34,712 nucleotides of DNA. Source: Pseudomonadota bacterium. Lineage in GTDB: Bacteria; Pseudomonadota; Gammaproteobacteria; Pseudomonadales; Halieaceae. Positions 18,930 to 28,469 of this stretch are shown in pieces. How positions within the stretch are numbered: position 1 is the stretch's first letter; the number at the start of each line of letters is the position of its first letter. The translations under genes were made by a program, and so were the position numbers. The stretch spans positions 1-34,712 of the forward strand of contig JADFVW010000024.1 of NCBI GenBank assembly GCA_015222725.1, in the 5' to 3' direction. The notes under the pieces are model-generated. The model saw only the letters and a program-made list of their open reading frames with translations, searched no databases and was not told the DNA's origin.

Positions 18930-20537
18930 ATGAGCAGCATTAAATCCACTAAAGTTAAAGGCGAAGAGTCTACGGAACTTCAAGACCTGTTAAAAAAAGG
19001 TTTCGACAATCTGGCACGCGGCAAAGTAGAAGCCGCTGGTGAATGCTGCCAGGCCATCCTCAAAATACAGCCTGACCTCGTACCCGGGCATTTTCTGGTA
19101 GGCCTTGTGGCCCTGGAAGCCAAGGATAGAAAAACCGCGTTCAACGCCTTCCAGTCTGTGGTCAAGCTCGACAGAGACCACGCCGCAGCCTGGGCCCACC
19201 TGGCCAAGCTGTACATGAGCGAGGGGCAGGTGAATTTGGCCGATGCGGCGTTGCGTGAGACCCGGCGCATTCGCCCGACAGACCCTGTGGTGCTGGATTT
19301 AATCGGCACCACCATGTCTCTTATGGGTGAGCACGGTGTTGCCGGCGTCTTTTTTTCCCAGGTGAACAGAAGCCGCCCCGGGCATCCGCCTTATATGCAG
19401 AACCTGGCTAACAACCTGGTGTTTCACGGCGAGACCGAGAAGGCGGGAGAAGTATTCAACGACATCATCCAGATACAGCCCGACAGTCCACAGGCCCACT
19501 GGGGGCTGGCGAGTTCACGCAAGGCAAAAAATGCAAGCCATATTGAGGAAATGCACAAACTCCTGGACAGGGGAATCAAAAATCCCCGCGCCCGGGCTTT
19601 CTATCTATACGCCGTGGGGAAGGAATGCGAAGACCTGCAACAGTGGGATAAAGCCTTCCAGGCCTTCAGCGATGGCGCCGCCGCCCGTCGCAGCACCGTT
19701 GAGTTCGACGAGGATGCGGAGATTGCCATGTTTGAGCACCTGGCCGAGCACTATACCGCAGACTGGCTGGAGCAGAGCACAGGGGGCGATCCCGACGCCT
19801 CGCCCATCTTCGTGCTGGGCCAGCCGCGAACCGGCACCACGCTTGTGGAGCGTATTATTACGGCACACTCGCAGGTGCACTCGGCGGGAGAGCTACAGCA
19901 ATTTAGCCTGGCCCTGCGCAGACTTGGAAAATACAAGAACCCCAAGCGCTTCTCCGCTGAACTGTTTGAGGTGGCACAACAACTGGACGAGAAGAAGATT
20001 GGGGCACTCTACCTGCAGACCAGCGCAAAAATGCGAGGTGATGCGCCGCGGTTCGTTGACAAGCTGCCCCAGAACTACCTGATGATTCCCCTGATTCTAA
20101 AAGCACTGCCCAACGCCAAAATAGTTCATTTGACCCGCGAACCCATGGACGCCTGTTTCTCGAGTTTCAAGCAATTATTCGCCGATGCCTACCTGCACTC
20201 CTATGACCAGAAGGAAATGGCCAGGCACCACGCCCGATACAGAAATCTGATGGAGACCTGGCGTCAGCGTTTCACGGGGCGGTTTTTCGATATCAGTTAC
20301 GAAGACACCGCCCGCGATGTCGAGCCCAACGCCCGGGCGCTTCTCAATTACCTGGATTTACCCTGGGAGGACGCCTGCCTGGAGTTCTACACCCAGGATC
20401 GCGCGGTTTCAACCGCCAGCGCTGCGCAGGTAAGGGAGCCGGCCCACACCCGCTCAATCGGGCGCTGGCGCCGCTATGAAAAACAGCTTCAACCCATGCA
20501 GCGCGCCCTACGGGAACAAAATATTTCCGTGGTATAG
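18930..20537 (+). CDS. TPR-repeat sulfotransferase family protein
   Basis: 535 aa; N-terminal TPRs; PIFVLGQPRTGTTLVERIITAHSQVHSAGEL (5'-PSB-like PAPS loop), IVHLTREPMDACFSSFKQLF (3'-PB-like), C-terminal RSIGRWRRYEKQLQPM. Confidence 0.9.
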   Translation: MSSIKSTKVKGEESTELQDLLKKGFDNLARGKVEAAGECCQAILKIQPDLVPGHFLVGLVALEAKDRKTAFNAFQSVVKLDRDHAAAWAHLAKLYMSEGQVNLADAALRETRRIRPTDPVVLDLIGTTMSLMGEHGVAGVFFSQVNRSRPGHPPYMQNLANNLVFHGETEKAGEVFNDIIQIQPDSPQAHWGLASSRKAKNASHIEEMHKLLDRGIKNPRARAFYLYAVGKECEDLQQWDKAFQAFSDGAAARRSTVEFDEDAEIAMFEHLAEHYTADWLEQSTGGDPDASPIFVLGQPRTGTTLVERIITAHSQVHSAGELQQFSLALRRLGKYKNPKRFSAELFEVAQQLDEKKIGALYLQTSAKMRGDAPRFVDKLPQNYLMIPLILKALPNAKIVHLTREPMDACFSSFKQLFADAYLHSYDQKEMARHHARYRNLMETWRQRFTGRFFDISYEDTARDVEPNARALLNYLDLPWEDACLEFYTQDRAVSTASAAQVREPAHTRSIGRWRRYEKQLQPMQRALREQNISVV

Positions 20538-20633
20538 TTACACGTTGAACCATGGCATAGCTACACATAAGGGGTATGTCAGTCATATAACTTATCTACT
20601 ACCCTACACGCTCGAAGAAGTCAAAATAACCGA

Positions 20634-23003
20634 ATGGGGAAAATGATGACAAGCCACCTGACAAAAAATACGGGGCGCACCCGTAAGAAAACTATGGCAA
20701 TGGCCATATCGGCCACTGTTATGGCCTCAGCCATAACCGCTCCGTCCTGGGCTCAATCACTGGAAGAAGTGATTGTCACCGCGACCAAGCGCAGCGAGTC
20801 TGTGCAGGACGTTCCTCTCGCCATAACCGCTCTGTCCGGAGACTTTGTCAGTAAGATGAACCTGGACGACGTGAAAGACCTGGTGTCATACACCCCTGGC
20901 GTCACCGGCAATAGCCAGGACAGTTTTATTGATGCCATCAGTGTTCGGGGAATTCGCACCCAGGATTTCGGTATCGGCGGTGACCCCTCCTCCGCTTTCT
21001 TCAAAAACGATTTATATGAAGGCCGCAACGGTTCGGCCGTAACCAGCCTGTACGACGTAAACCGCGCCGAAATACTGCGCGGCCCCCAGGGCTTCCTGTT
21101 TGGCAGAAACTCCATTGGCGGAGCATTCAGTGTACATACACAGCGCGCTGAGGTAGGAGACGGTTACTCCGGCTACGTCGACGTCGATGTGGCGGAACGT
21201 GACCGCTTTTCGACCGAGGGTGCCATTAATATCCCGGTCAGCGATAGCTTCGCCATGCGTATGGCAGGTTATTACTCAACGGAAGGGCCCTTCGCTAAAA
21301 ACGTCTACGATGGCGGCAAGCTGATCGAGCACGACAAATGGGCGCTGCGTTGGTCTACCACCTACGAGCAGGATCGTCTGGCTATCTACACCACGGCAGA
21401 GTACGAAACTCGCGAGCAATCCGGTTCTGTTTACCGCGCTATTGATGAAGGCGACATCTGGGATGCCTTTGATGAGAACTTCGGCGGCGTGGAGCTTGGC
21501 GGCAACGACGAACAAATAGACTCAGACCGCTCATTTGGTGACCGCGATGATGCCGACATTCTAAGCCTGGGCATGCGCGTCGATTACGATTTCGACTTCG
21601 CCACATTAACGTCCAACACCGGCTACAAAGACCACGATTATCAGTACACCGAAGACTATGATGGTACGCCGCTGAACATCAACACCTACGGCCAGGACCA
21701 GGAAGGCGACTACTTCCAGCAGGAACTACGCCTCACATCCAACAGCGACGGCGCACTGAGCTGGTATGCCGGCGCCTCTTATTATAAAGAGACAATCGAC
21801 ACAACTTTCTCCTTTATCGGTGACGAAAACTTATTTTGCCAGTACTACGGTAACTACTATTATCCCGGCAACGACTTCACCGGCTGTGAAGACCTGTACA
21901 ACTACTACGAGTACGACTTTACGCCGTCTCCCGATGGCACGCTGACTGAAACAGGTCGCATCAAGGGCGAATACGAGGGATGGGCTACCTACGTCAACCT
22001 CGATTACTACATTACCGAGAACTTCGATGTTGAAGTGGGCGTGCGCTACACAAATGACGAAAAAGACTTCAACATTTCTGTTCCAAACCCCGAAAGCGAG
22101 CTGGGACCCTACTGGGCCTATACCTTCGCCACAGACGGCTTTATCAAGGATAGCGAGTCCTGGGATGACACCACATTCCGCGTACTGGCCAAGTGGCGCC
22201 CAGGCGACGACACCATGTTTTTCGCCAGCTACACCCAGGGTTTCAAGTCCGGTGGCTTCGGTAGTTTCTGGTTGAGAGATGGTGCCGGAAACGCACCGGA
22301 ATACGGTCAGAAAGGCATCACCCAGGAGGATGGTTTTTTGCCGGGAACCTTTGAACCCGAGACAGTGGATTCCTACGAGATCGGCTACAAGGACAGCTTT
22401 TTTGATGGCAACGCCAACGTCGACCTGACAGCCTTCTACTATGAATACGAGGACCTGCAAATATTGTTCTTTGACGGCGGTGCATCCATCGTGGACAACG
22501 TGGGTCAAGTTGAGGCATATGGACTTGAAGGCTCTATCACGGCGTCCCTGAGCGACAATTTCAACCTCTATCTCACAGCCGGCTACCTGGACACAGAAGC
22601 CACTGACGTACAGCAGGTTTGTGATGACCCGGATGACGCCAATGCCTGTGAAGGCAGCTCATTATTCTGGGCACCCGAATGGTCTGCTGCAGCGGTGCTG
22701 GACGCTCACTTCCCGATGGGAGATGGTGCCATCACTGGCAGCTTCGAAGTCTTCTGGGAAGATGAGCGCGGTGGCGGCTGGGCAGGGCTTGAAGAAACTA
22801 TGATTGACGCCGCAGCTATCGCGGCGATGCGCGTTGCCTATGAGTCAGACGACAACTGGTACGTGGAAGCCTACGTAGAAAATGTATTCGATGAGTTCAA
22901 GTGGGACGGCCAGAACAACAATGGCGGCATCCTGCCCTCACACTTTTTCGGCCCACAACGTCCCCGCACCTTCGGTGTAAGACTGGGAACCAGCTGGGAC
23001 TAA
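20634..23003 (+). CDS. TonB-dependent receptor
   Basis: 789 aa; LEEVIVTATKRSESVQDVPLAITALSGDFVSKM, plug AEILRGPQGFLFGRNSIGGAFSVHTQ, C-terminal RPRTFGVRLGTSWD. Confidence 0.95.
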   Translation: MGKMMTSHLTKNTGRTRKKTMAMAISATVMASAITAPSWAQSLEEVIVTATKRSESVQDVPLAITALSGDFVSKMNLDDVKDLVSYTPGVTGNSQDSFIDAISVRGIRTQDFGIGGDPSSAFFKNDLYEGRNGSAVTSLYDVNRAEILRGPQGFLFGRNSIGGAFSVHTQRAEVGDGYSGYVDVDVAERDRFSTEGAINIPVSDSFAMRMAGYYSTEGPFAKNVYDGGKLIEHDKWALRWSTTYEQDRLAIYTTAEYETREQSGSVYRAIDEGDIWDAFDENFGGVELGGNDEQIDSDRSFGDRDDADILSLGMRVDYDFDFATLTSNTGYKDHDYQYTEDYDGTPLNINTYGQDQEGDYFQQELRLTSNSDGALSWYAGASYYKETIDTTFSFIGDENLFCQYYGNYYYPGNDFTGCEDLYNYYEYDFTPSPDGTLTETGRIKGEYEGWATYVNLDYYITENFDVEVGVRYTNDEKDFNISVPNPESELGPYWAYTFATDGFIKDSESWDDTTFRVLAKWRPGDDTMFFASYTQGFKSGGFGSFWLRDGAGNAPEYGQKGITQEDGFLPGTFEPETVDSYEIGYKDSFFDGNANVDLTAFYYEYEDLQILFFDGGASIVDNVGQVEAYGLEGSITASLSDNFNLYLTAGYLDTEATDVQQVCDDPDDANACEGSSLFWAPEWSAAAVLDAHFPMGDGAITGSFEVFWEDERGGGWAGLEETMIDAAAIAAMRVAYESDDNWYVEAYVENVFDEFKWDGQNNNGGILPSHFFGPQRPRTFGVRLGTSWD

Positions 23004-23029
23004 TTCAAAGGCCCCAGTAGCTAACTTTC

Positions 23030-23054
23030 AAGGCACTCTCGGGTGCCTTTTTTT
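23030..23054 (+). terminator. Rho-independent terminator
   Basis: AAGGCAC-TCTCGG-GTGCCTT followed by a T-run, 26 bp after the TonB receptor stop. Confidence 0.85.
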
Positions 23055-23343
23055 GTGCCACGCAACCGGCTGCAATGATTTAGTCGGACAGGATCACCAG
23101 ACTGTGACCCGCGCCTGAATGCTTGCTAACATGGTACCGTAAAATAGAGCTTGCCGGTGGGGATACACTGACATCGAGGCATTTCCCTACGCTTCCTCAA
23201 GGAGTTTCCCCTCAACAAGCCTCTATTCATACTATACTTAGCATATCGGTTCCTCACTAACCCGGCTGAGCTTAACAGGCTACATTTGTAGTCATTAAAC
23301 AAAGCCACTGAAACCAAGCTTTTTTGGAGATAGATTAGTAACA

Positions 23344-25203
23344 ATGCTTAGGCGTATTTTACTCCCGTCAATATTCGCATTGCTGGCCTATGGCTTCTGG
23401 GCCAGTGTCAATTTCAAGGACGTAGCCGCCGGTGTCGCATTGTTCCTGTTTGGTATGCTCTGCATGGAGCAGGGCTTCAAGGCATTTAGCGGTGGAGCAT
23501 TGCAGCGAGTGCTGACAGCAAGCACCGATAAGCTATGGAAGAGCGTGAGCTTTGGCGTGGTAAGCACGACCCTGATGCAATCCTCATCACTGGTTTCGGT
23601 TATTACCATCTCTTTTTTAAGTGCCGAACTGATAAGCCTGGCCGGGGGAATTGGTATTATCTTTGGCGCCAACCTGGGTACCACCACGGGGGCCTGGATC
23701 ATTGCCGGCTTCGGTCTCAAGGTAAAACTTTCAACTTACGCCCTGCCCATCCTGGTGTTCGGCGTGATTCTGCTGATGCAGGAGTCTAAAAAGGCAAAAG
23801 GCCTGGGCTGGGCACTGGTGGGAATTGGTTTTCTCTTTCTGGGTATTCACTATATGAAGGAGGGATTTTCTTCCTTCGCCCAAAATATCGACTTGACCCA
23901 ATATGCCATCAGCGGCATTTTGGGTCTGTTGGTGTTCACCCTGATAGGCATAGTTGCGACCGTCATCATGCAGTCCAGCCACGCCACCCTGACACTGATT
24001 ATCACGGCACTTGCAGCGTCACAGATTACCTATGAAAATGCTCTGGCCCTTGCGATAGGGGCCAATGTCGGTACCACGATCACCGCGATACTGGGGTCGA
24101 TCAGCGCCAATATCGCAGGGAAGCGATTGGCGGGAGCACATCTTGTCTTCAATCTGGTAACCGGCCTGGTGGCGCTGATATTTATTCAGCCCCTGCTAAC
24201 CGTTGTCGACCTGTTAAGTGACAAAGTGGGTATAGCAGCGGATAACTACACGCTCAAACTAGCCATGTTTCACACCCTGTTTAATGTTATCGGTATTATG
24301 ATAATGCTGCCCATGATACAGCCCCTGGTCAGGTGGCTGGAGCGGAAGTTGCGTGAGGAAAAAATGCCCCATGCCAAACCTCGCTACCTCAGCGAGGCTT
24401 CCCTGGCCATACCCGAGGTGGCTCTGCGCGCTATCTACAAGGAAACCCAGCATCTTTTTCGCAATGCCTTCACCCTGATAGCACACGGTGTTTCGCTACG
24501 CCGCTCAACGATTACAGGCAGTGAAGATTTGCAGGCCTTTATCGATCCACCGGGCAAGGTGATGGAACTCGACATGGATGAGAAATACGCCCTGACAATC
24601 AAGGATATTTATAGCGCCAACATCGAATTTTTGGGCAGGGCACAGGCAGCGGCTCCCCCGGAATATGCCGATGCCTACAACGCCCTGCGCAGAGCCAATA
24701 CCAATGTGGTCACTGCCATCAAGGCGGTTAAACACCTTCGTAAGAACCTCCTACCCGGCATGCGCAGCCCCAATAAAGATGTTCGGCACGAGTACAATCG
24801 CTTTCGCGTGCGTATAGCCCAGGTGCTGCGCGAAGTTGCCGAGTTGCGCGAAAGCGATGACGCCGTTGTCACATTACTGTCACTGGATCAGATTAGAGTG
24901 GGCATTGTGGAGGCCGAAGATCACGGGATACGTATCGTTGACAGGCTGATCAGGGAGGGCTCTATCACGTCGCAGACTGCCACGTCGTTGATCAATGACG
25001 CCAGCTACACGCGAGAGGTAATCCAGCGACTGCTCGATTTGACTGAAGACTTGAATAAAGCGGCTATTTCCCATGACGATCCACTGCATGATGAGTTGGC
25101 CCTGAGACCAGAGGAAATAGAAAAAATAGCCCAGCAATCAGATAACGGAGACTCGCACCGCGAGCCCGAAGGGAGCGACTATGACAACCGCCAAATTATT
25201 TGA
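23344..25203 (+). CDS. Na/Pi cotransporter family protein with PhoU-like C-terminal domain
   Basis: 619 aa; duplicated QSSS/QSSH motifs (VVSTTLMQSSSLVSVITISFL...GANLGTTTGAW; VATVIMQSSHATLTLIITALA...GANVGTTITAILGS). Confidence 0.92.
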   Translation: MLRRILLPSIFALLAYGFWASVNFKDVAAGVALFLFGMLCMEQGFKAFSGGALQRVLTASTDKLWKSVSFGVVSTTLMQSSSLVSVITISFLSAELISLAGGIGIIFGANLGTTTGAWIIAGFGLKVKLSTYALPILVFGVILLMQESKKAKGLGWALVGIGFLFLGIHYMKEGFSSFAQNIDLTQYAISGILGLLVFTLIGIVATVIMQSSHATLTLIITALAASQITYENALALAIGANVGTTITAILGSISANIAGKRLAGAHLVFNLVTGLVALIFIQPLLTVVDLLSDKVGIAADNYTLKLAMFHTLFNVIGIMIMLPMIQPLVRWLERKLREEKMPHAKPRYLSEASLAIPEVALRAIYKETQHLFRNAFTLIAHGVSLRRSTITGSEDLQAFIDPPGKVMELDMDEKYALTIKDIYSANIEFLGRAQAAAPPEYADAYNALRRANTNVVTAIKAVKHLRKNLLPGMRSPNKDVRHEYNRFRVRIAQVLREVAELRESDDAVVTLLSLDQIRVGIVEAEDHGIRIVDRLIREGSITSQTATSLINDASYTREVIQRLLDLTEDLNKAAISHDDPLHDELALRPEEIEKIAQQSDNGDSHREPEGSDYDNRQII

Positions 25204-25471
25204 CAAACTTCAAAGGCTGATAAAGTTTCAAGCCCAGGCCGACAAAAAACATATTAAGAAGCTGCATGAGGTACTGGGGAAGCTGAAAAAAAAGAAAAAG
25301 CTTTTAGAGGCTGAACTGGACGTTACACAAAGTGAGTCACAGAAAAGAAAGATAAAGCAGGACATAGAGGTTATCGACCTGCAGCGCAGCAAGGGTGTGG
25401 CGGTTTATAAGAAATTGAAACGAGCCAGAGCCGAGGCCAGTGCGGCGAAAGAGGGCTCTTTCCCCGAGTAA
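25181..25471 (+). CDS. Small charged coiled-coil protein
   Basis: 96 aa Lys/Glu-rich; overlaps the transporter 3' end by 23 bp; GGGAG-type RBS inside the upstream gene. Confidence 0.7.
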   Translation: MTTAKLFDKLQRLIKFQAQADKKHIKKLHEVLGKLKKKKKLLEAELDVTQSESQKRKIKQDIEVIDLQRSKGVAVYKKLKRARAEASAAKEGSFPE

Positions 25472-25692
25472 AATGTCCCACCCTCCAGGGCTCGAACCCC
25501 CAACCAGAGCCCCGCCTGGTTGTAGAAAAGTCCGTAGCCCGACCCCAGGGAAATTTTAACCTGCCCACTCGCTAAGCAATTGATGCCAGATCCGCATGGC
25601 CACCCCTAAGCAAGGTGGCGACGCAGGTAGTTCCTGTCATGCCAATAAACTGTGGATATGACCTGAGTACCGCTACGGCGCCCACGTCATTC

Positions 25693-25947
25693 TTATCTTG
25701 GCCGTGAACTATGCCCTCCGGGATTGCGGGCGGTTACTTCAATTGAGGCAAATGTTTTTTCCGCACTGCTAATGGTATAGGAGAACGCCTTGCCATTTTC
25801 GTCTAGTCGCCCACCGCCACCATCCGCGACAATAGCAAATTCAGCATCAACCTGAAAAGGCTCATCGGCTTGGCTAACATAGCTGAGCGACATTAAAGCT
25901 GCAATGATGCCGACTGTTAAATTTCTAAGCTTCATGATTTCCCTCAA
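25693..25947 (-). pseudogene. Signal peptide plus M20-peptidase fragment (gene remnant)
   Basis: 84 aa: MKLRNLTVGIIAALMSLSYVSQADEPFQ then VDAEFAIVADGGGGRLDENGKAFSYTISSAEKTFASIEVTARNPGGHSSRPR*; the latter resembles the start of the M20 dimerisation domain (..NPGGHSS.P..), with the catalytic N-terminus and C-terminus absent. Confidence 0.6.
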
Positions 25948-25994
25948 TTAAAATAATGAGATACTAAAGTATCATATTAATTGGGTCTATTGGG

Positions 25995-28469
25995 GTGGGG
26001 GAGGTTCGCTATAATGGTACCGCACTGGCCGATTGGCTGGCTGATCCAGACAGGCATGTTAAACCGATATTTGATGTAGGCTGTACGAGAGATAGGGCTG
26101 ATGTAATGACTTCAATTGATCCCCTGGAGGAGATAATTCCTAAAAGTTGGCATCCATCAAAGCGTGTTTGCAAACTGGCCGATGACCACAATAATTCAAT
26201 AGCGGGTGTGGGCGCTGAACGCGCAATTCACTACACCGAGTTTTATAAAAATAAAGCTAAAAAGTTCAATTCAAACCAGCTGACCAATGCCCATAGCCTC
26301 GCCTACCACCTCAAACTCCGCACGATAACAATTTACGATCGTGAGTATATTGTTGGCACACACACGGAACACCGCATCGGAGCCATCTGCCAGATAGAAA
26401 AGGCGGGCGTTGCTATGCTGGAAGATCTGTTCCGCTTTGAAAAACGCGACACCAATCCGCTCTACCTGGCGCCCCGGGCTCGCTGGAAACTGCTGACATC
26501 AGCAATCCCCTACTGGCTGAACCGCAGTATCATCTCACGCGCCTTCCCGTTTAAGCAGAGGATGAAATTTGCAGCCGAGCAACTCAGCGGCACCTGGTTT
26601 ACGGTAAATGAAACGGGCGGTATTGCCCATTTTTTGCCTGATTTCGAGTCGATAATTCAGTTAGGCACGGAAGGTTTGCGCGAGAAAGTAATTGCACAAC
26701 AGGCTGTCGGAAATCCAGATGAATCACAGAGCCATTTCTTCGAAGCATTGTTGGTGGCATTGGCTGCCATCGAAGCTTTTGCCGAACGTTATCGTATAGA
26801 AGCCCAAAGATGTGGGCGAGAAGATTTGCTTGAGCTGCTGACAAATAGCCCACGAAAACCGGCTACAACGCTACGCGAAGCGCTGCAAACAATCTGGTTT
26901 TTCCAGATGATTGTACAAATGGAATCGCTTGATCAGGGAATCAGCCTGGGTCGCATGGATCAATACCTCTTCCCGCTTTATTTAAAGGAAAAAGAGAATG
27001 CCAGCTTTGATGCCGACCAGGTTCGAGACTTGATAGCGGCTTTTTGCTTGAAATTATCCGGGGTGATACCGCTTTTCTCAGGCCGCGCTACTAAACTTTT
27101 CTCAGGACTCCCCAGCGGCCAGGCATTAACCATTGGCGGCATCAATAGCCAGGGAGAGGATGCCAGCAATGAACTGACTGATATTTTTCTGGATGTAATG
27201 GACTGCTTTAAAACACGCCAGCCCAATTGGCACGCAAGAATTAGCCAAAACTCTAAGCCCGCTTATTTGAAAAGAGTAACCCAGGTTCTGGCCAGTGGGG
27301 GCGGCTCCCCTGCACTGTATAATGACGACGTAATAATGTCGGCGATGGTGAAACGTGGAGTCTCGCCCGAAAAAGTCTGGAACTATGCAACAGTAGGCTG
27401 TGTAGAACCCGCTCTGCAAAAAGAGAGTTTTACATCATCCGATGCGGCACTTTTTAATTTGGCGATTAATTTCGAGCTGGTGTTAGGGAACGGCAATCGG
27501 TTACGTAAAGGAGACACCCAAAGTCGCCCCTGGTTATCCTCCGTTGAGTCGATGGACGATCTATTCGTCTTGTTTGAAAATCATACCGGGGGGAAACTGG
27601 ACTACCTTAAACATTGTCTTGATGCTGTAGAGAAGGCAAATGCAGAGTACTTTCCCACGCCCTACTCTTCGCTTACTATTTTGGGCTGCATTGATAATGC
27701 AAAAGATCTTTCTCGTGGTGGCGCGCCATACAATGCCTCGGGAATTCAGGCGGTGGGAGTTGCCGATGTAGCCAACTCGCTGGCCGCTATAGACCACCTG
27801 GTATTCAGGAAACAACTCTATTCACTGGAAGAGATCGCCAACGCATGTGCCAATAATTTTGAGGGGCAGGAGCTTTTACGAGCAAGAGCACAGAAAATTG
27901 CCAAGTTTGGCAATGATAATGAAATTTGTGATTTCTGGGCGCAACGAGTGACGGCAATGTTTGACAAACTGGTATCTCGTTACTCCAACAGCCGGGGAGG
28001 ACAATGGATGCCGGGATTCTATTCCATGACTTGTCATCAGGCTTTTGGGGAACAGACCGCAGCACTACCCTCTGGGCGCTACGCCGGAAAACCACTGGCA
28101 GACGGCCTGGCGCCTGTTGATGGCAGCGATGTTTTAGGGCCCACTGCCTCACTAAACTCCGTAGCCAAACTGGATCATGAGCGTTTTGCCAACGGCATCA
28201 ACCTGAACATTAAGTTCGATGCAAAGACAGTAGCCGGAGAGGATGGAAGAGCTGTTCTGGAGGCGCTTTTGAAAGGTTATTTTTCCCAGGGTGGAATGCA
28301 GGTACAAATTAACGTATTGGACCCACAGGTACTGGAAGAGGCAATGGCCGACCCGGAAAGTCACCGAAACCTTTTGGTGCGAATTTCAGGTTACAGTGCA
28401 TATTTCGTCGATTTAACACGCGAAATGCAGCAGGAGATCATTGACCGTTCATTTCAGCACGCACGATGA
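25995..28469 (+). CDS. Glycyl radical enzyme (PFL-like/dehydratase-lyase type), substrate unknown
   Basis: Up to 824 aa; active-site loop YATVGCVEPAL (Cys codon 27399-27401); C-terminal glycyl loop LLVRISGYSAYF (Gly codon 28389-28391). GTG 25995 start uncertain; ATG 26106 is an in-frame alternative. Confidence 0.92.
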   Translation: MGEVRYNGTALADWLADPDRHVKPIFDVGCTRDRADVMTSIDPLEEIIPKSWHPSKRVCKLADDHNNSIAGVGAERAIHYTEFYKNKAKKFNSNQLTNAHSLAYHLKLRTITIYDREYIVGTHTEHRIGAICQIEKAGVAMLEDLFRFEKRDTNPLYLAPRARWKLLTSAIPYWLNRSIISRAFPFKQRMKFAAEQLSGTWFTVNETGGIAHFLPDFESIIQLGTEGLREKVIAQQAVGNPDESQSHFFEALLVALAAIEAFAERYRIEAQRCGREDLLELLTNSPRKPATTLREALQTIWFFQMIVQMESLDQGISLGRMDQYLFPLYLKEKENASFDADQVRDLIAAFCLKLSGVIPLFSGRATKLFSGLPSGQALTIGGINSQGEDASNELTDIFLDVMDCFKTRQPNWHARISQNSKPAYLKRVTQVLASGGGSPALYNDDVIMSAMVKRGVSPEKVWNYATVGCVEPALQKESFTSSDAALFNLAINFELVLGNGNRLRKGDTQSRPWLSSVESMDDLFVLFENHTGGKLDYLKHCLDAVEKANAEYFPTPYSSLTILGCIDNAKDLSRGGAPYNASGIQAVGVADVANSLAAIDHLVFRKQLYSLEEIANACANNFEGQELLRARAQKIAKFGNDNEICDFWAQRVTAMFDKLVSRYSNSRGGQWMPGFYSMTCHQAFGEQTAALPSGRYAGKPLADGLAPVDGSDVLGPTASLNSVAKLDHERFANGINLNIKFDAKTVAGEDGRAVLEALLKGYFSQGGMQVQINVLDPQVLEEAMADPESHRNLLVRISGYSAYFVDLTREMQQEIIDRSFQHAR

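Noticed and set aside
21831-22508. 225-aa minus-strand ORF
   Set aside because: Antisense to the TonB receptor coding sequence; shadow ORF.
25480-25560. tRNA 3'-end-like sequence on the minus strand (GGTTCGAGCCC, antisense CTCCAGGGCTCGAACCCCC)
   Set aside because: T-loop-like string is present, but the T-stem does not pair over 5 bp and no acceptor, D or anticodon arms fold. At best a decayed fragment; tRNAscan-SE/Infernal would be needed.
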